64,000 bases of DNA from positions 1 through 64,000 of the forward strand of contig JAKIUK010000009.1 in the NCBI GenBank assembly GCA_021647585.1, read 5' to 3'. A program made the translations under genes and the position numbers. Within the stretch, counting starts at the first letter, position 1. Each line of letters opens with the position of its first letter. Of this stretch, positions 45,990 through 55,060 are shown one piece after another. Source of the DNA: Methylococcaceae bacterium. Lineage in GTDB: Bacteria; Pseudomonadota; Gammaproteobacteria; Methylococcales; Methylomonadaceae. A model generated the notes under the pieces. That model searched no databases. It was given only the letters and a program-made list of their open reading frames with translations, and was not told where the DNA came from.

Positions 45990-47258
45990 CTATCTTTGAA
46001 TTGTAAGGTTTGATTTTTTGTTGTTATTTAAGAACATAAAGCTAAGAAATAGTGGGTAATTAAGGAAGGGTTCAGCATTAAGTGAAGCAAGTATTATAAA
46101 TATGGCAAAAAATATTTTATTAGATTTTCCAAAGCTACAACAGAGCCCGGTATATATATAATAAAGAAAACATGCAAAGCCTAACAAACCAAATTTAGCC
46201 ACAAAACTAGATAGTCCATTCCCTTGACCATCTAGCCGGTCTGTTTGATGAAAACGGTATCTAGTTGTTTCATGAGGCCCATTACCAAATATTGGACTGG
46301 TTTTTATATAATACCAGTCAAAGATAAGTGATCCAAAACGGGTATTATTAAATGCTATATCCTGCTCAGAGTTGGTTAATGTTTTTTCTATTTGATGACT
46401 TATTTTTTCACTTAAGAAGTCTAAATTTTTTAAGGCTATTAATGATCCGAATGAAAAAGAAAACATTATTAAGGAAAAAATTACAATGTTTTTATATTTA
46501 TGTGATCCTTTTTTTCTTTTAAAATCATAACCCAACACCACAGCCAGAGGTAACAATACATATCCTGCTGTAGACAGGGTTGATAGTAGGGCTAAAACAA
46601 ATACTATAAGATATCTTCGATATACTTTATTGGGTATTGATTGACGACTTAAGGATAAAAAAATAATCGAAACTATAATATATCCGGCAAAAGCGCCAGG
46701 TTCCCAGAACAGTCCCGCATTTCTTAAAACCCCTGTTTCTGGGCTCATGTAAAACGTGTGTATACCTAGCGCATAAGCGGTAATTCCCGACCATTTATAA
46801 TACTTCCACTCGGGGAGAGATAAAATAATACCGTCTATCAACCCAGTCCTGCCTATAGACCATATGACTAATGATAATATACATATTTTGTACAAAATTC
46901 TAATATAGAGCGTAGTAAAATTATCAACCACTCTAATTATTGCATAAGCTATATACAATCTAATAAAAAACCCAATAAAGGTTCGCACAGGTATAAAATC
47001 AAAGTAAATAACCTGGAATATAAAAATAATTATAAAAATTAAAAATTGATTAATTCCTTTGTTTTCTATTAATAAACGATTTTTTTTTATTAATAACCAT
47101 GCCAAATAAATGCATGTGATTATCAGCACTGGTTCGTCGCCAAAAGGTAATCTGATAGCTGGGTTCCCAGATACCATTACCACCAGAAAGACTAAAAATA
47201 AGCTTTTATTATCTTTTTTATTTAAAATACAGTTTTTGCTGATAATTTCTTTAGTCAT
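45990..47258 (-). CDS. Wzy-like polysaccharide polymerase
   Basis: 422 residues with about ten to twelve membrane helices. A large loop between helices contains GLFWEPGAFAGYIIV, and a later periplasmic loop has SPIFGNGPHETTRYRFHQ, followed by GLSSFVAKFGLLGFA. These resemble the RxxG-like and histidine-containing loops of O-antigen polymerase/ligase proteins, which join lipid-linked repeat units at the periplasmic face. Sequence identity in this family is low, so the assignment depends on topology and location between a GT2 and the flippase gene. Confidence 0.75.
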   Translation of the reverse strand: MTKEIISKNCILNKKDNKSLFLVFLVVMVSGNPAIRLPFGDEPVLIITCIYLAWLLIKKNRLLIENKGINQFLIFIIIFIFQVIYFDFIPVRTFIGFFIRLYIAYAIIRVVDNFTTLYIRILYKICILSLVIWSIGRTGLIDGIILSLPEWKYYKWSGITAYALGIHTFYMSPETGVLRNAGLFWEPGAFAGYIIVSIIFLSLSRQSIPNKVYRRYLIVFVLALLSTLSTAGYVLLPLAVVLGYDFKRKKGSHKYKNIVIFSLIMFSFSFGSLIALKNLDFLSEKISHQIEKTLTNSEQDIAFNNTRFGSLIFDWYYIKTSPIFGNGPHETTRYRFHQTDRLDGQGNGLSSFVAKFGLLGFACFLYYIYTGLCCSFGKSNKIFFAIFIILASLNAEPFLNYPLFLSFMFLNNNKKSNLTIQR

Positions 47259-47313
47259 TGAAAATTTAATCCTTGATTATTTTTTTCATTAAACTTGTAG
47301 AAATAGTCTCCTA

Positions 47314-47482
47314 CCTAGAAGGCTGTCCGAAAATAGAAACCGTAGCAAGGAGAACCCATTTTGAGTTAGTTTTTTTGATCATTTCAGTTAAATGGTTTAC
47401 ACGTGTAACGAAAATGATCTGAAAAACTGGCCAAAATGGGCTTTTCCGCAGTAGGTCTTCTATTCTCGGACAGGCTCCTAGT
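47314..47482. repeat. Inverted-repeat element family E, complete copy
   Basis: CTAGAAGGCTGTCCGAAAAT on the left and its counterpart ATTCTCGGACAGGCTCCTAG on the right form terminal inverted repeats. CTAG at both ends could be part of the repeats or a target duplication. The interior holds a second inverted pair (GAACCCATTTTGAG... versus ...CCAAAATGGGCTTTTCC). An identical terminus (TAGGAGCCTGTCCGAGAA) occurs at 55001 without a partner. Confidence 0.65.
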
Positions 47483-47543
47483 AAGAACTAACCTGCTATA
47501 ACTTTGCCTACCCTTGCATAGAAGATATGAGTGCTACTTATTT

Positions 47544-48884
47544 TTATGACACTAATCTTTGGTTTATTTTTGACATTAATAACAAGGATTCAATGCCAAA
47601 TAATGTAGACCTAACAATCTCACCTATAGCAATCATTATCAACAGCGTTATAACAATTGTATTACTAAAAGAATAATAATACCCAAAAACTAAGGCCAGT
47701 ACCGGGCATATTAACCCATAAATTGCCTGGCCTTTAAAATGGTTAAGTCCATTTAAAAACATGGAAAATACTCGAATTATTGCCAGAAACAATGCCCATA
47801 TATTGCAAACCATAAGCAATTCCCAACTAGGAACAGCATCTTTATTCTGACTCCAGAACTCAATAATGAGTTGCCCATAAAAACTAAGAACAATGAAAAT
47901 TGGGACACTAATCATAGCTGTAAATAACATTGATTTTTTAAACGTTGATTTTATCCAATTAGCATCTCCTCTTGCATATGCTTCACCATAAGCAGGCCAT
48001 AATGGTGCTAATACAGTCGATAATATCAAGGTAGGCATACTTAACAATCGCTGAGTAATGGCAAAAGGCACAACGGCTACCGCACCAAATTGACTAGTCA
48101 ATAAAAGTAACGGACCGCTGTTCATAAGGGTTGAGCCAATTTGTGCAAATAAGGCCAGACCGCCTGTACTTGCTATTTGACGTATATACCTTCTTCTTAT
48201 TTTAAACAATGAAGGTCTAAATATTGCATTTGTCCAAAAAATATAAACGCCACCTAAGCCTAATAACACAAAAGGCATTCCCATATATAGCCCTGCCATG
48301 ACCGGCAAAGGCAATTGGTATGAAATACACAAAAAAACACTGGCCAGGCTCAATACACGACCCATTGATAATAGAATATTTGTAACGAGTCCATTCTGAT
48401 GCGCGTCTAATATGCGTTGAATCATGCCTAAAGGAAGACTTATAGCAAAAACGATGATAATAGCTTGCGTGGTTTGCAGTAGAATTAGATTATTTTTATT
48501 GTCACTAAGCTGTATTAGCCTGGATAAATCTAATTCAGGAATAACATAGATACTAAAAGTGCAGAGTATTGCACATATCAAGGAAAATAAAAAAAAAGCC
48601 GAAGAAATGAGGTAGGCTGGCGTTTCATGATCATCTTTTCCATGACATTGAGTAAGTGCATTTTGTAGGCCTATACCTAAACCCATATCAGTAAATGCCA
48701 GGAAAGCCACAAACCCTGTCAGAGCCATCCAGATACCAAATTGCTCATTGCCAAGATAAGCTAGCGTAACAGGAACGGTTATCAATCCGCTTAAAGCATT
48801 GATTGCTTTAGCAAAGGCAGCTGCGATGGCAGTATGCTTAATTCGTTTATGCCGTTCCTTACTTCTACTCTCCTCTGTTGTCAT
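47544..48884 (-). CDS. Wzx-like polysaccharide flippase
   Basis: 446 residues, about twelve membrane helices. The N-terminus has AIAAAFAKAINALSGLITVP then VTLAYLGNEQFGIWMALTGF and LAFTDMGLGIGLQNALT, the first-helix signature of the MOP/PST exporter superfamily. It moves the finished undecaprenyl-linked repeat unit across the inner membrane. It sits 5 bases upstream of ugd in the same operon, after a 285-base gap from the polymerase gene that holds a family E element. The N-terminal 15 residues are basic and cytoplasmic. Confidence 0.88.
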   Translation of the reverse strand: MTTEESRSKERHKRIKHTAIAAAFAKAINALSGLITVPVTLAYLGNEQFGIWMALTGFVAFLAFTDMGLGIGLQNALTQCHGKDDHETPAYLISSAFFLFSLICAILCTFSIYVIPELDLSRLIQLSDNKNNLILLQTTQAIIIVFAISLPLGMIQRILDAHQNGLVTNILLSMGRVLSLASVFLCISYQLPLPVMAGLYMGMPFVLLGLGGVYIFWTNAIFRPSLFKIRRRYIRQIASTGGLALFAQIGSTLMNSGPLLLLTSQFGAVAVVPFAITQRLLSMPTLILSTVLAPLWPAYGEAYARGDANWIKSTFKKSMLFTAMISVPIFIVLSFYGQLIIEFWSQNKDAVPSWELLMVCNIWALFLAIIRVFSMFLNGLNHFKGQAIYGLICPVLALVFGYYYSFSNTIVITLLIMIAIGEIVRSTLFGIESLLLMSKINQRLVS

Positions 48885-48889
48885 GCCTG

Positions 48890-50209
48890 TTAGCGTCCAA
48901 TGCTGTAATAATTAAGGCCAATTTTTTTCAGTTGCGCAGGATCATAAAGATTACGCCCATCAAATATAACTGCATCGCCAAGCGTATTTTTTAACAGGTC
49001 AAAATCGGGGCTCCAAAAGTTTTTCCATTCAGTCACAACACAAAGTGCATCTGCATTTTCTAATGTATCCACTTGTGTTTCACAAAGAAAAAAGCCTGCT
49101 TTGCCACCATATAGACGTCTGGCCTCTTCCATGGCTTCAGGGTCATACGCTTTTACTATTGCTCCTGCTTCTATCAGAGCCTCTAGTAACACTCGACTGG
49201 GAGCTTCTCGCATATCATCAGTTTTGGGTTTAAAGGCCAAACCCCAAAGAGCAAATGTTTTCCCTTTTATATCGCCATTATAGTGTGCTTTTATTTTGTT
49301 AAATAATACGTGTTTTTGCCTATTATTTACGTTTTCCACCGCAGTGAGTAACTCTGCCTTGTAACCATACTCCTGTGCAGTTCTTTCCAGCGCTTTAACA
49401 TCTTTAGGAAAACATGAACCACCATAACCACAGCCAGGGTAAATAAAATGATAACCAATTCGATTATCAGAACCTATACCATGCCTAACATGTTCAATAT
49501 CCGCACCTAGTTTTTCTGCCAGATTAGCTAATTCGTTCATAAAACTAATTTTGGTTGCTAACATGGCATTTGCAGCATATTTAGTAAGTTCTGCAGAACG
49601 TATATCCATAGCGACAATACGCTCATGGTTTCTGTTAAATGGGGCGTAAAGCGCTTTTAATAGCTCAGTGGTTCTTGGGTTATCTGTTCCAATAACAATA
49701 CGGTCGGGCTTCATAAAATCAGTTAATGCAGCACCTTCTTTTAGAAACTCAGGATTGGAAACCACATCGAATTCAATAGCTTTACCTTGTTTGGTTAAGG
49801 TTTCTTGTATGATTGCTTTTACCTTATCTGCTGTACCGACAGGCACGGTAGATTTGTCTATTATGATTCGATATTCTTCCATATTTTCAGCAATGCTTTT
49901 TGCAACTGCTAAAACATATTGCAAATCGGCAGAACCATCTTCATCCGGTGGTGTTCCCACTGAGATAAACTGAAATAGACCATGTTGTACCGCTTCTTTT
50001 GCATCAGTAGTAAAACGTAGCCGCCCTGCCTGCTGATTTTCCTTAACCATAGTCTCCAGCCCTGGTTCATAAATAGGAACAATACCTTGTTGTAGATTAT
50101 CAATTTTTTGTTGATCTACGTCCATACATAAGACATCATTTCCTACTTCTGCCAGACATGTACCCGTAACTAAACCAACGTACCCTGTTCCAAAAATGGT
50201 TATTTTCAT
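48890..50209 (-). CDS. ugd: UDP-glucose 6-dehydrogenase
   Basis: 439 residues. The NAD-binding motif GTGYVGLVTGTCLAEVGN is at residues 7-24. EPGLETMV, STVPVGTADKV, NPEFLKEGAA, and the catalytic Cys in YPGCGYGGSCFPKDVKAL identify it. ALWGLAFKPKTDDMREAPSR is the C-terminal UDP-binding domain start. It oxidises UDP-glucose (from GalU) to UDP-glucuronate for an acidic EPS. It is the first gene of the minus-strand operon; its promoter is probably in the 433-base divergent gap to the export genes. Confidence 0.96.
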   Translation of the reverse strand: MKITIFGTGYVGLVTGTCLAEVGNDVLCMDVDQQKIDNLQQGIVPIYEPGLETMVKENQQAGRLRFTTDAKEAVQHGLFQFISVGTPPDEDGSADLQYVLAVAKSIAENMEEYRIIIDKSTVPVGTADKVKAIIQETLTKQGKAIEFDVVSNPEFLKEGAALTDFMKPDRIVIGTDNPRTTELLKALYAPFNRNHERIVAMDIRSAELTKYAANAMLATKISFMNELANLAEKLGADIEHVRHGIGSDNRIGYHFIYPGCGYGGSCFPKDVKALERTAQEYGYKAELLTAVENVNNRQKHVLFNKIKAHYNGDIKGKTFALWGLAFKPKTDDMREAPSRVLLEALIEAGAIVKAYDPEAMEEARRLYGGKAGFFLCETQVDTLENADALCVVTEWKNFWSPDFDLLKNTLGDAVIFDGRNLYDPAQLKKIGLNYYSIGR

Positions 50210-50642
50210 TAAAATATAAAGTCTAGTAAAATTAGTTGCATACTATACTTAAAATTAGAATGTTTTACTCTCAGTAATATTCTTTTTTTAAGTAAGCAAT
50301 TACTTTCTTAAACTATACTATAGTATAGTTAATCGCAAAAGCATTGCCCTGATTCAGTTTTTTTAAAATTAAGAGGTATAATTATCTGGCTGGAATGTTT
50401 AATATAAACTACAGGGTACTCCCTGCTTTAATATTTGTGGGTTAACTTCACAGACGTTGTCATTCCGATCACTGAGAGAAATCATGGCTCTTAGCCCATT
50501 ACCGAACCATAAAGATTTCTCTTGCTGGTCGAAATGACAATTCGTTAATAATTTAAAATAGCCAGAAATGACTCATTCTAAAGTTTAACCTCTGCTTTGT
50601 TAATGACCACACCACCTTAAATAATTTTTTAATAAGATATTT
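50210..50642. other. Divergent intergenic region, 433 bases
   Basis: It separates ugd (minus) from the export genes (plus) and should hold both promoters. The AT-rich stretch 50290-50340 includes the partly palindromic AACTATACTATAGTATAGTT, which might be an operator. A reduced family A repeat is at 50459-50538. No specific -35/-10 pair is asserted. Confidence 0.5.
50459..50538 (+). repeat. Dispersed repeat family A, copy 4 (internally deleted)
   Basis: Ends GTCATTCCGATCACTGAGAG and TTGCTGGTCGAAATGAC are those of family A but only 80 bases apart; the central part is lost. Flanking sequence (AAATAGCCAGAAATGACTCA then TTCTAAAGTTTAACC) resembles that after copy 2 (AGAAGTGACTTATTCTAGAG then TTTAACC), so the repeated unit extends beyond the terminal motifs. 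Confidence 0.65.
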
Positions 50643-51908
50643 ATGTTTTTAAAAAAAGGATTGTTCCTTACCTCCATGCTCCTCTTGTATGGTCATAGCT
50701 CTGCTGACGAGCGTATCATGCGTAACCAGGACTCAGTAACTGAAAGAAGACATAGCGATTTGGAAGCATTGGGGCATTCCATAGGTAGTTTTACATTGTT
50801 TCCTAAATTAGGTTTTAACTCGGAATACAACGATAATATTTTTGATACAGAAATTAAACAGAAACGCGATTATATTGCACATATCCAGCCTGGATTTAAA
50901 CTTAAGTCTGATTGGGCCAGACATATGCTTAAGTTAGATGTTAATTCAGATCTCGGTTTCTATACAGACAACCCTGATCAGAACTATGAGGATGTAAACT
51001 TGCATTTATCAAGCCGTGTTGATGTTTTAAGAGATAGTACACTTAATTTAGGCTTTTCTTTTTATAAATCACACGAAGAGAGAAACTCCCCAGATCAACA
51101 AGGTGGAGCAGCCCCAACGGCATACATTACAAACGGCTGGAATTTATCGTATAAACACAAGTTTAATCGCTTTTTTACCAAAGTCGGTATCAATGCACAA
51201 CATGTTCAATATGATAATACACCTGCATTTATCGGCGGAACCATAAATAATCAAGATCGCAACCATTGGTATTATCAACCCTCTATTCGACTAGGTTATG
51301 AAATTCAGCCACAATATGATGCCTATATTGATTTTCGTATTACCGGTATTGATTATGATGAACGTTTTGATGATAACGGCTTTGAAAGGGAATCGACTGG
51401 ATACGAGGCAATAACAGGCTTTGCTTTTGATGCCACCGGACTTTTATCAGGTGATATTGCTATCGGTTATCAGTATAAAGATGTTGTCGATAGTCGATTA
51501 TCACGAATAGCGGGTTTAACTGGACTATTAAATTTAAAGTGGAATATCACGCCTTTAACGACGATTCACAGCAGCATTTATCGTGCTATTTGGGAAACTA
51601 CACAAGCTGGCTCTTCAGGCGTTTTTGTTACTAATATGAATATTGGCGTAGAACATGAATTGTTAAGACAACTTTTACTAAGTGCAGACTTTGATTATAA
51701 CGTCCAACAATACAACGGCTTTGACCGTACCGTTCATAATGAGGACAGAAACGAAGGATCTTATAGTATTAGAGTGGGTGGTAAATATATTTTTAGTCGC
51801 TTTTTATCACTGGATCTTTCTTATCAATTTAGAAAACGAAATGTAAATCGTGATTTAGGGGATTATCAAACAAATCAGGTGTTTTTAAATCTTGTGGGTC
51901 GAATTTAA
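50643..51908 (+). CDS. Outer-membrane beta-barrel protein of EPS export (EpsL/Wzp-like)
   Basis: 421 residues. Signal peptide (cleavage probably after HSSA, residue 21). The mature part is built of alternating-polarity strands with many aromatic residues (FTLFPKLGFNSEYNDNIF and later PQYDAYIDFRITGIDYDER). It ends LSYQFRKRNVNRDL...LVGRI, with Ile as the final residue after a basic one. This fits the beta-barrel family called EpsL or BBP2-like in EPS loci. It directly precedes a short OPX gene with 8 bases between them. Because the OPX is short, this barrel may be its outer-membrane pore. Confidence 0.85.
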   Translation: MFLKKGLFLTSMLLLYGHSSADERIMRNQDSVTERRHSDLEALGHSIGSFTLFPKLGFNSEYNDNIFDTEIKQKRDYIAHIQPGFKLKSDWARHMLKLDVNSDLGFYTDNPDQNYEDVNLHLSSRVDVLRDSTLNLGFSFYKSHEERNSPDQQGGAAPTAYITNGWNLSYKHKFNRFFTKVGINAQHVQYDNTPAFIGGTINNQDRNHWYYQPSIRLGYEIQPQYDAYIDFRITGIDYDERFDDNGFERESTGYEAITGFAFDATGLLSGDIAIGYQYKDVVDSRLSRIAGLTGLLNLKWNITPLTTIHSSIYRAIWETTQAGSSGVFVTNMNIGVEHELLRQLLLSADFDYNVQQYNGFDRTVHNEDRNEGSYSIRVGGKYIFSRFLSLDLSYQFRKRNVNRDLGDYQTNQVFLNLVGRI

Positions 51909-51916
51909 AGAAATTA

Positions 51917-52501
51917 ATGATGATTATGGATTTTTTGAAGAAATTTTTTACTTTTTTTTTGCTGTCCGTTTTTTTAACTTGTTGTATGCCAGTTGATTTA
52001 GCTAAAAAAAATGAAATTAATACCCAAGTGATTAATGCAGATATAGTGTATACACTCGGGTCAGGAGATTTATTAAAAATCACCATTTTTAGTCAGGAAG
52101 ATATGTCCGGAGAGTATCAGGTTAATGGGAATGGAGATATTTCTTTACCTTTAATTGGTAGAATCAGGGTAATGGGCTTAACACTACCCGAAGTTGAAAC
52201 ACGCCTTAAAGCTAAATTATCACCTGATTATCTGCTGAACCCTCGCGTTAGCTTGCAGGTTATGAATTTTCGACCTTATTATATTTTAGGGGAAGTATCT
52301 GATCCTAAATCTTATCCCTATGTTGATGGGATGACTTATCTTAATGCGGTTGCGATTGCTGGTGGCTATACCTACCGTGCAAAAAAAGGCTATGTTTATG
52401 TAATAAGAGATAATGATTCTGAACGTAATGAGCTGAAATTAAGTACAACTCAAAAAGTATTACCTGGAGATACAATTCGTGTGGATGAACGTTTTTTTTA
52501 A
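51917..52501 (+). CDS. wza: Short polysaccharide export protein (OPX/Wza-like) lipoprotein
   Basis: 194 residues. The hydrophobic N-terminus ends in two Cys residues (22-23), consistent with a lipoprotein signal although -1 would be Cys, which is atypical. The PES domain has YTLGSGDLLKITIFSQEDMS and GNGDISLPLIGRIRVMGLTL. An SLBB-like beta-grasp follows: PRVSLQVMNFRPYYILGEVS, YPYVDGMTYLNAVAIAGGYT, YRAKKGYVYVIR. It lacks the second SLBB and the C-terminal outer-membrane helix of E. coli Wza (about 379 residues). The start could be any of the ATGs at 51917, 51920 or 51926. It lies between a beta-barrel and a Wzc-type kinase. Confidence 0.9.
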   Translation: MMIMDFLKKFFTFFLLSVFLTCCMPVDLAKKNEINTQVINADIVYTLGSGDLLKITIFSQEDMSGEYQVNGNGDISLPLIGRIRVMGLTLPEVETRLKAKLSPDYLLNPRVSLQVMNFRPYYILGEVSDPKSYPYVDGMTYLNAVAIAGGYTYRAKKGYVYVIRDNDSERNELKLSTTQKVLPGDTIRVDERFF

Positions 52502-52510
52502 GGATAGATT

Positions 52511-54754
52511 ATGAGCAATCAATTGCTTCAACAAACACATCAGACTGAGTCATACGATGATGATGAACTATCTTTGGGTGAGGTTTTACATACCTTATGG
52601 TTACGAAAACATCTTATTATTACTGTCACTCTACTAATCAGTATCTTAGCTTCATTAATTGTTTTTCAGTTAACCCCTCAATATAAAGCAAAAATACAAT
52701 TAATAATTGGTACTACGGGGGGCACAGTTGTTGATATCCAGTCCGTCTTGGCTAGTGACTTGATGGGAGAAAGTGCCATGCTGGGTGAAATCGAGATAAT
52801 TAAGTCCCGGTCTTTAGCCAAGAAAGTCATTGAATCGCTAAGTCTGGATGCAGTGGAAGAATTTAATCCTCAATTAAAAAAACACAGCGCTCTTGCTTTT
52901 TTAAACCCTGTTAACTGGATTTCTGATGACTTTAAACAAACAATTGGTTTAACCGCAGTCAAGACTGAAAAGACCCAAGAAGAGAAATGGGCAGAGTTAC
53001 TTTCTAAAATGACAGATACATTTTTAAAAAAAGTAAAAGTATCACAAATTAAACGCTCCCAGGTCATTTCGATTGAAATGGAGTCCGAAAACCCTCGCTT
53101 AGCCGCTAAAATGGCAAATGAGTTGGCCGACAAATACATAATAGGTCAATTACAAGCTAAATTTGATGCTACCAAAAAAGCTACGGATTGGTTAAACGAT
53201 CAGCTGGCTAAATTAAAAGAAAAAGTTGAAGCCTCTGAACGTGCAGTTGAGATGTATCGACAGAAAAAAGGAATTACTCGGGTTAAGGGAAATGTGGGTT
53301 TGTCCCAACAGCAGTTATCCGAATTAAATAGCCAGTTAATCATTTCCAGAACTCAAACTGCTGAAGCAAGTGCACGTGTACGTCAGATTCAACGATTGAT
53401 ACGTCAGGGCAAAGATGTAAGTAGCGTTTCTGAAGTTTTGAACTCTATTTTAATTCAACGTTTAAAAGAGCAGCAATCCACCTTACAACGTAAGCATTCC
53501 GAGATGTCAGTGGAATATGGCAAAAAACATCCTAAAATGATTCAGATACAAGCTGAATTATCTGATATTGAAAACAAGATTCAATCTGAGGTGCAAAAAA
53601 TAGCTGCCAGTTTACAAAACGAGCTTGATATTGCAAGTACCCGTGAAAATTCCTTACGCTCCAGTTTAAAAAAAATTGAACAACAAACAGGTGGAGACAG
53701 AGAAGCCGCAGTCGGTTTGCGTGCATTGGAAAGAGAAGCATCGGCTAACAGAACTTTATTTGAAACTTTTTTAACCCGGTTTAAAGAAACCACGACTACT
53801 CAGGGTATGGATGAGGCTAATGCAAGGGTTATTTCCGAGGCTGAAGTTCCTTTAACATCTTCGTTTCCCAAGAAAAAACAATTACTAATTATATGTTTTT
53901 TAGGTGGTCTGTTTTTTTCTATAGTCCTGGCTTTTATGCTAGAAATGCTAAATCCTGGATTAAGAAGCCCTGAACAGATAGAAGAGCATCTAAATTTACC
54001 TACTTTAGGCATTATTCCTACTGTTGATTCAAAACTGAAAATCCATGATTATGCACTAGAAAACCCACAATCCAGCTTAACCGAAGCCGTTAACTCTTTA
54101 CGTGTATCACTGATGTTGCTTAATCCTGATGAGCAAGTTAAATCGTTATTAGTAACGTCTGCTGTTCCCTCGGAAGGTAAGAGTAAACTGGCAATGCTGA
54201 TTGCACGGATTTCCGCTCAAGCAGGTCAAAAAGTAGTTTTGGTTGATACGGATTTCAGACGACCTACAGTTGAAACTAAATTGGGACTCGATACCAGTCA
54301 ACCTGGCTTAACAGACTTATTGATGCAACATGATATGTCTGTTAGTGAGGTGTTATTAACAGATGAAAAAACTGGCATGAAGGTTTTATCTCATGGTATG
54401 TCTAGCTATGTGAATCCTGCCGACCTTTTTTCTTCTAAACGTATGCAACAAATTTTGGCTGAATTGAAAAATGATTTTGACCTGGTTATTTTAGATTCTC
54501 CCCCTGTAATGGCAGTAACTGACTCCAGGGTATTGTCTCGCATGGTCGATAAATCTTTATTTGTTTTACGTTGGGATGACACGCCTAGAAAAGTAGTTAA
54601 AGCGGCATTAAACCTAATGGCACAGTCTGGTGCTGATAACGTTGCTGGAATCATTCTACAGCAGGTTGATTTAAAACAGTATGGCCGGAGCGGCCTAGGC
54701 GATTCCGGCTTTTATTATCATTATGGGAAGTATGGACAATACTACTCTGGTTAA
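52511..54754 (+). CDS. wzc: Wzc-type polysaccharide co-polymerase and tyrosine kinase
   Basis: 747 residues. Wzz domain with helix 1 (about 32-55, KHLIITVTLLISILASLIVF), a long periplasmic coiled coil (about 200-420), the GNVR-like region and helix 2 (about 457-480). The cytoplasmic BY-kinase domain has Walker A PSEGKSKLAML (Lys557, Ser558), Walker A' VVLVDTDFRRP (Asp579, Asp581) and Walker B LVILDSPPV near residue 660. The C-terminal tail is Tyr-rich (FYYHYGKYGQYYSG), the usual autophosphorylation cluster. It controls chain length and export at the inner membrane with the OPX upstream. No low-molecular-weight tyrosine phosphatase (Wzb) is adjacent; a PPP-type phosphatase gene lies at 56014. 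Confidence 0.95.
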   Translation: MSNQLLQQTHQTESYDDDELSLGEVLHTLWLRKHLIITVTLLISILASLIVFQLTPQYKAKIQLIIGTTGGTVVDIQSVLASDLMGESAMLGEIEIIKSRSLAKKVIESLSLDAVEEFNPQLKKHSALAFLNPVNWISDDFKQTIGLTAVKTEKTQEEKWAELLSKMTDTFLKKVKVSQIKRSQVISIEMESENPRLAAKMANELADKYIIGQLQAKFDATKKATDWLNDQLAKLKEKVEASERAVEMYRQKKGITRVKGNVGLSQQQLSELNSQLIISRTQTAEASARVRQIQRLIRQGKDVSSVSEVLNSILIQRLKEQQSTLQRKHSEMSVEYGKKHPKMIQIQAELSDIENKIQSEVQKIAASLQNELDIASTRENSLRSSLKKIEQQTGGDREAAVGLRALEREASANRTLFETFLTRFKETTTTQGMDEANARVISEAEVPLTSSFPKKKQLLIICFLGGLFFSIVLAFMLEMLNPGLRSPEQIEEHLNLPTLGIIPTVDSKLKIHDYALENPQSSLTEAVNSLRVSLMLLNPDEQVKSLLVTSAVPSEGKSKLAMLIARISAQAGQKVVLVDTDFRRPTVETKLGLDTSQPGLTDLLMQHDMSVSEVLLTDEKTGMKVLSHGMSSYVNPADLFSSKRMQQILAELKNDFDLVILDSPPVMAVTDSRVLSRMVDKSLFVLRWDDTPRKVVKAALNLMAQSGADNVAGIILQQVDLKQYGRSGLGDSGFYYHYGKYGQYYSG

Positions 54755-54817
54755 AAACTTGGTTTCTTTATTGTTTATTGCTAATATAGCAGAATATTTT
54801 TATGTTAAGGTACCTCC

Positions 54818-55003
54818 ATGTCTAAATTAGCATTCCCCATTATTTTGCTTTCACTATCATTCAGCATTTCTGCTGCACCTAATGGTAATGACAAAGATAA
54901 TCACCATAAAAGTAAAAATGCAACTCAAAAAACCTCAGAAATAGCAGCTAAACTTGCTAAAAAAGGCAATATTACTGCCGCTAAAAAAGTGAGTCCCAAT
55001 TAG
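54818..55003 (+). CDS. Small secreted protein in EPS export block
   Basis: 61 residues. Signal peptide (MSKLAFPIILLSLSFSISAA, cleavage after ISA or SAA), then a short Asn/Lys/His/Thr-rich mature segment of about 40 residues with no Cys. AAGGTACCTCC precedes the ATG. The stop codon TAG coincides with a family E terminus (TAGGAGCCTGTCCGAG at 55001), so the C-terminus may have been shortened by that element. Function unknown; position suggests a minor EPS-associated protein. Confidence 0.55.
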   Translation: MSKLAFPIILLSLSFSISAAPNGNDKDNHHKSKNATQKTSEIAAKLAKKGNITAAKKVSPN

Positions 55004-55060
55004 GAGCCTGTCCGAGAAAAGAAAAACTAGTTAAACTATCTTCTCTTTTTTATATACGAT

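Noticed and set aside
50310..50335. Palindrome-like ACTATACTATAGTATAGT as a defined operator
   Set aside because: It is a simple AT alternating pattern; without a known regulator it is mentioned in the intergenic entry but not called as a site.
54176..54187. Lys instead of the usual Thr after GKS in the Walker A of the Wzc-like kinase
   Set aside because: The essential Lys557 and the metal-coordinating Ser558 are both kept, so the change next to them is not good evidence for loss of kinase activity.
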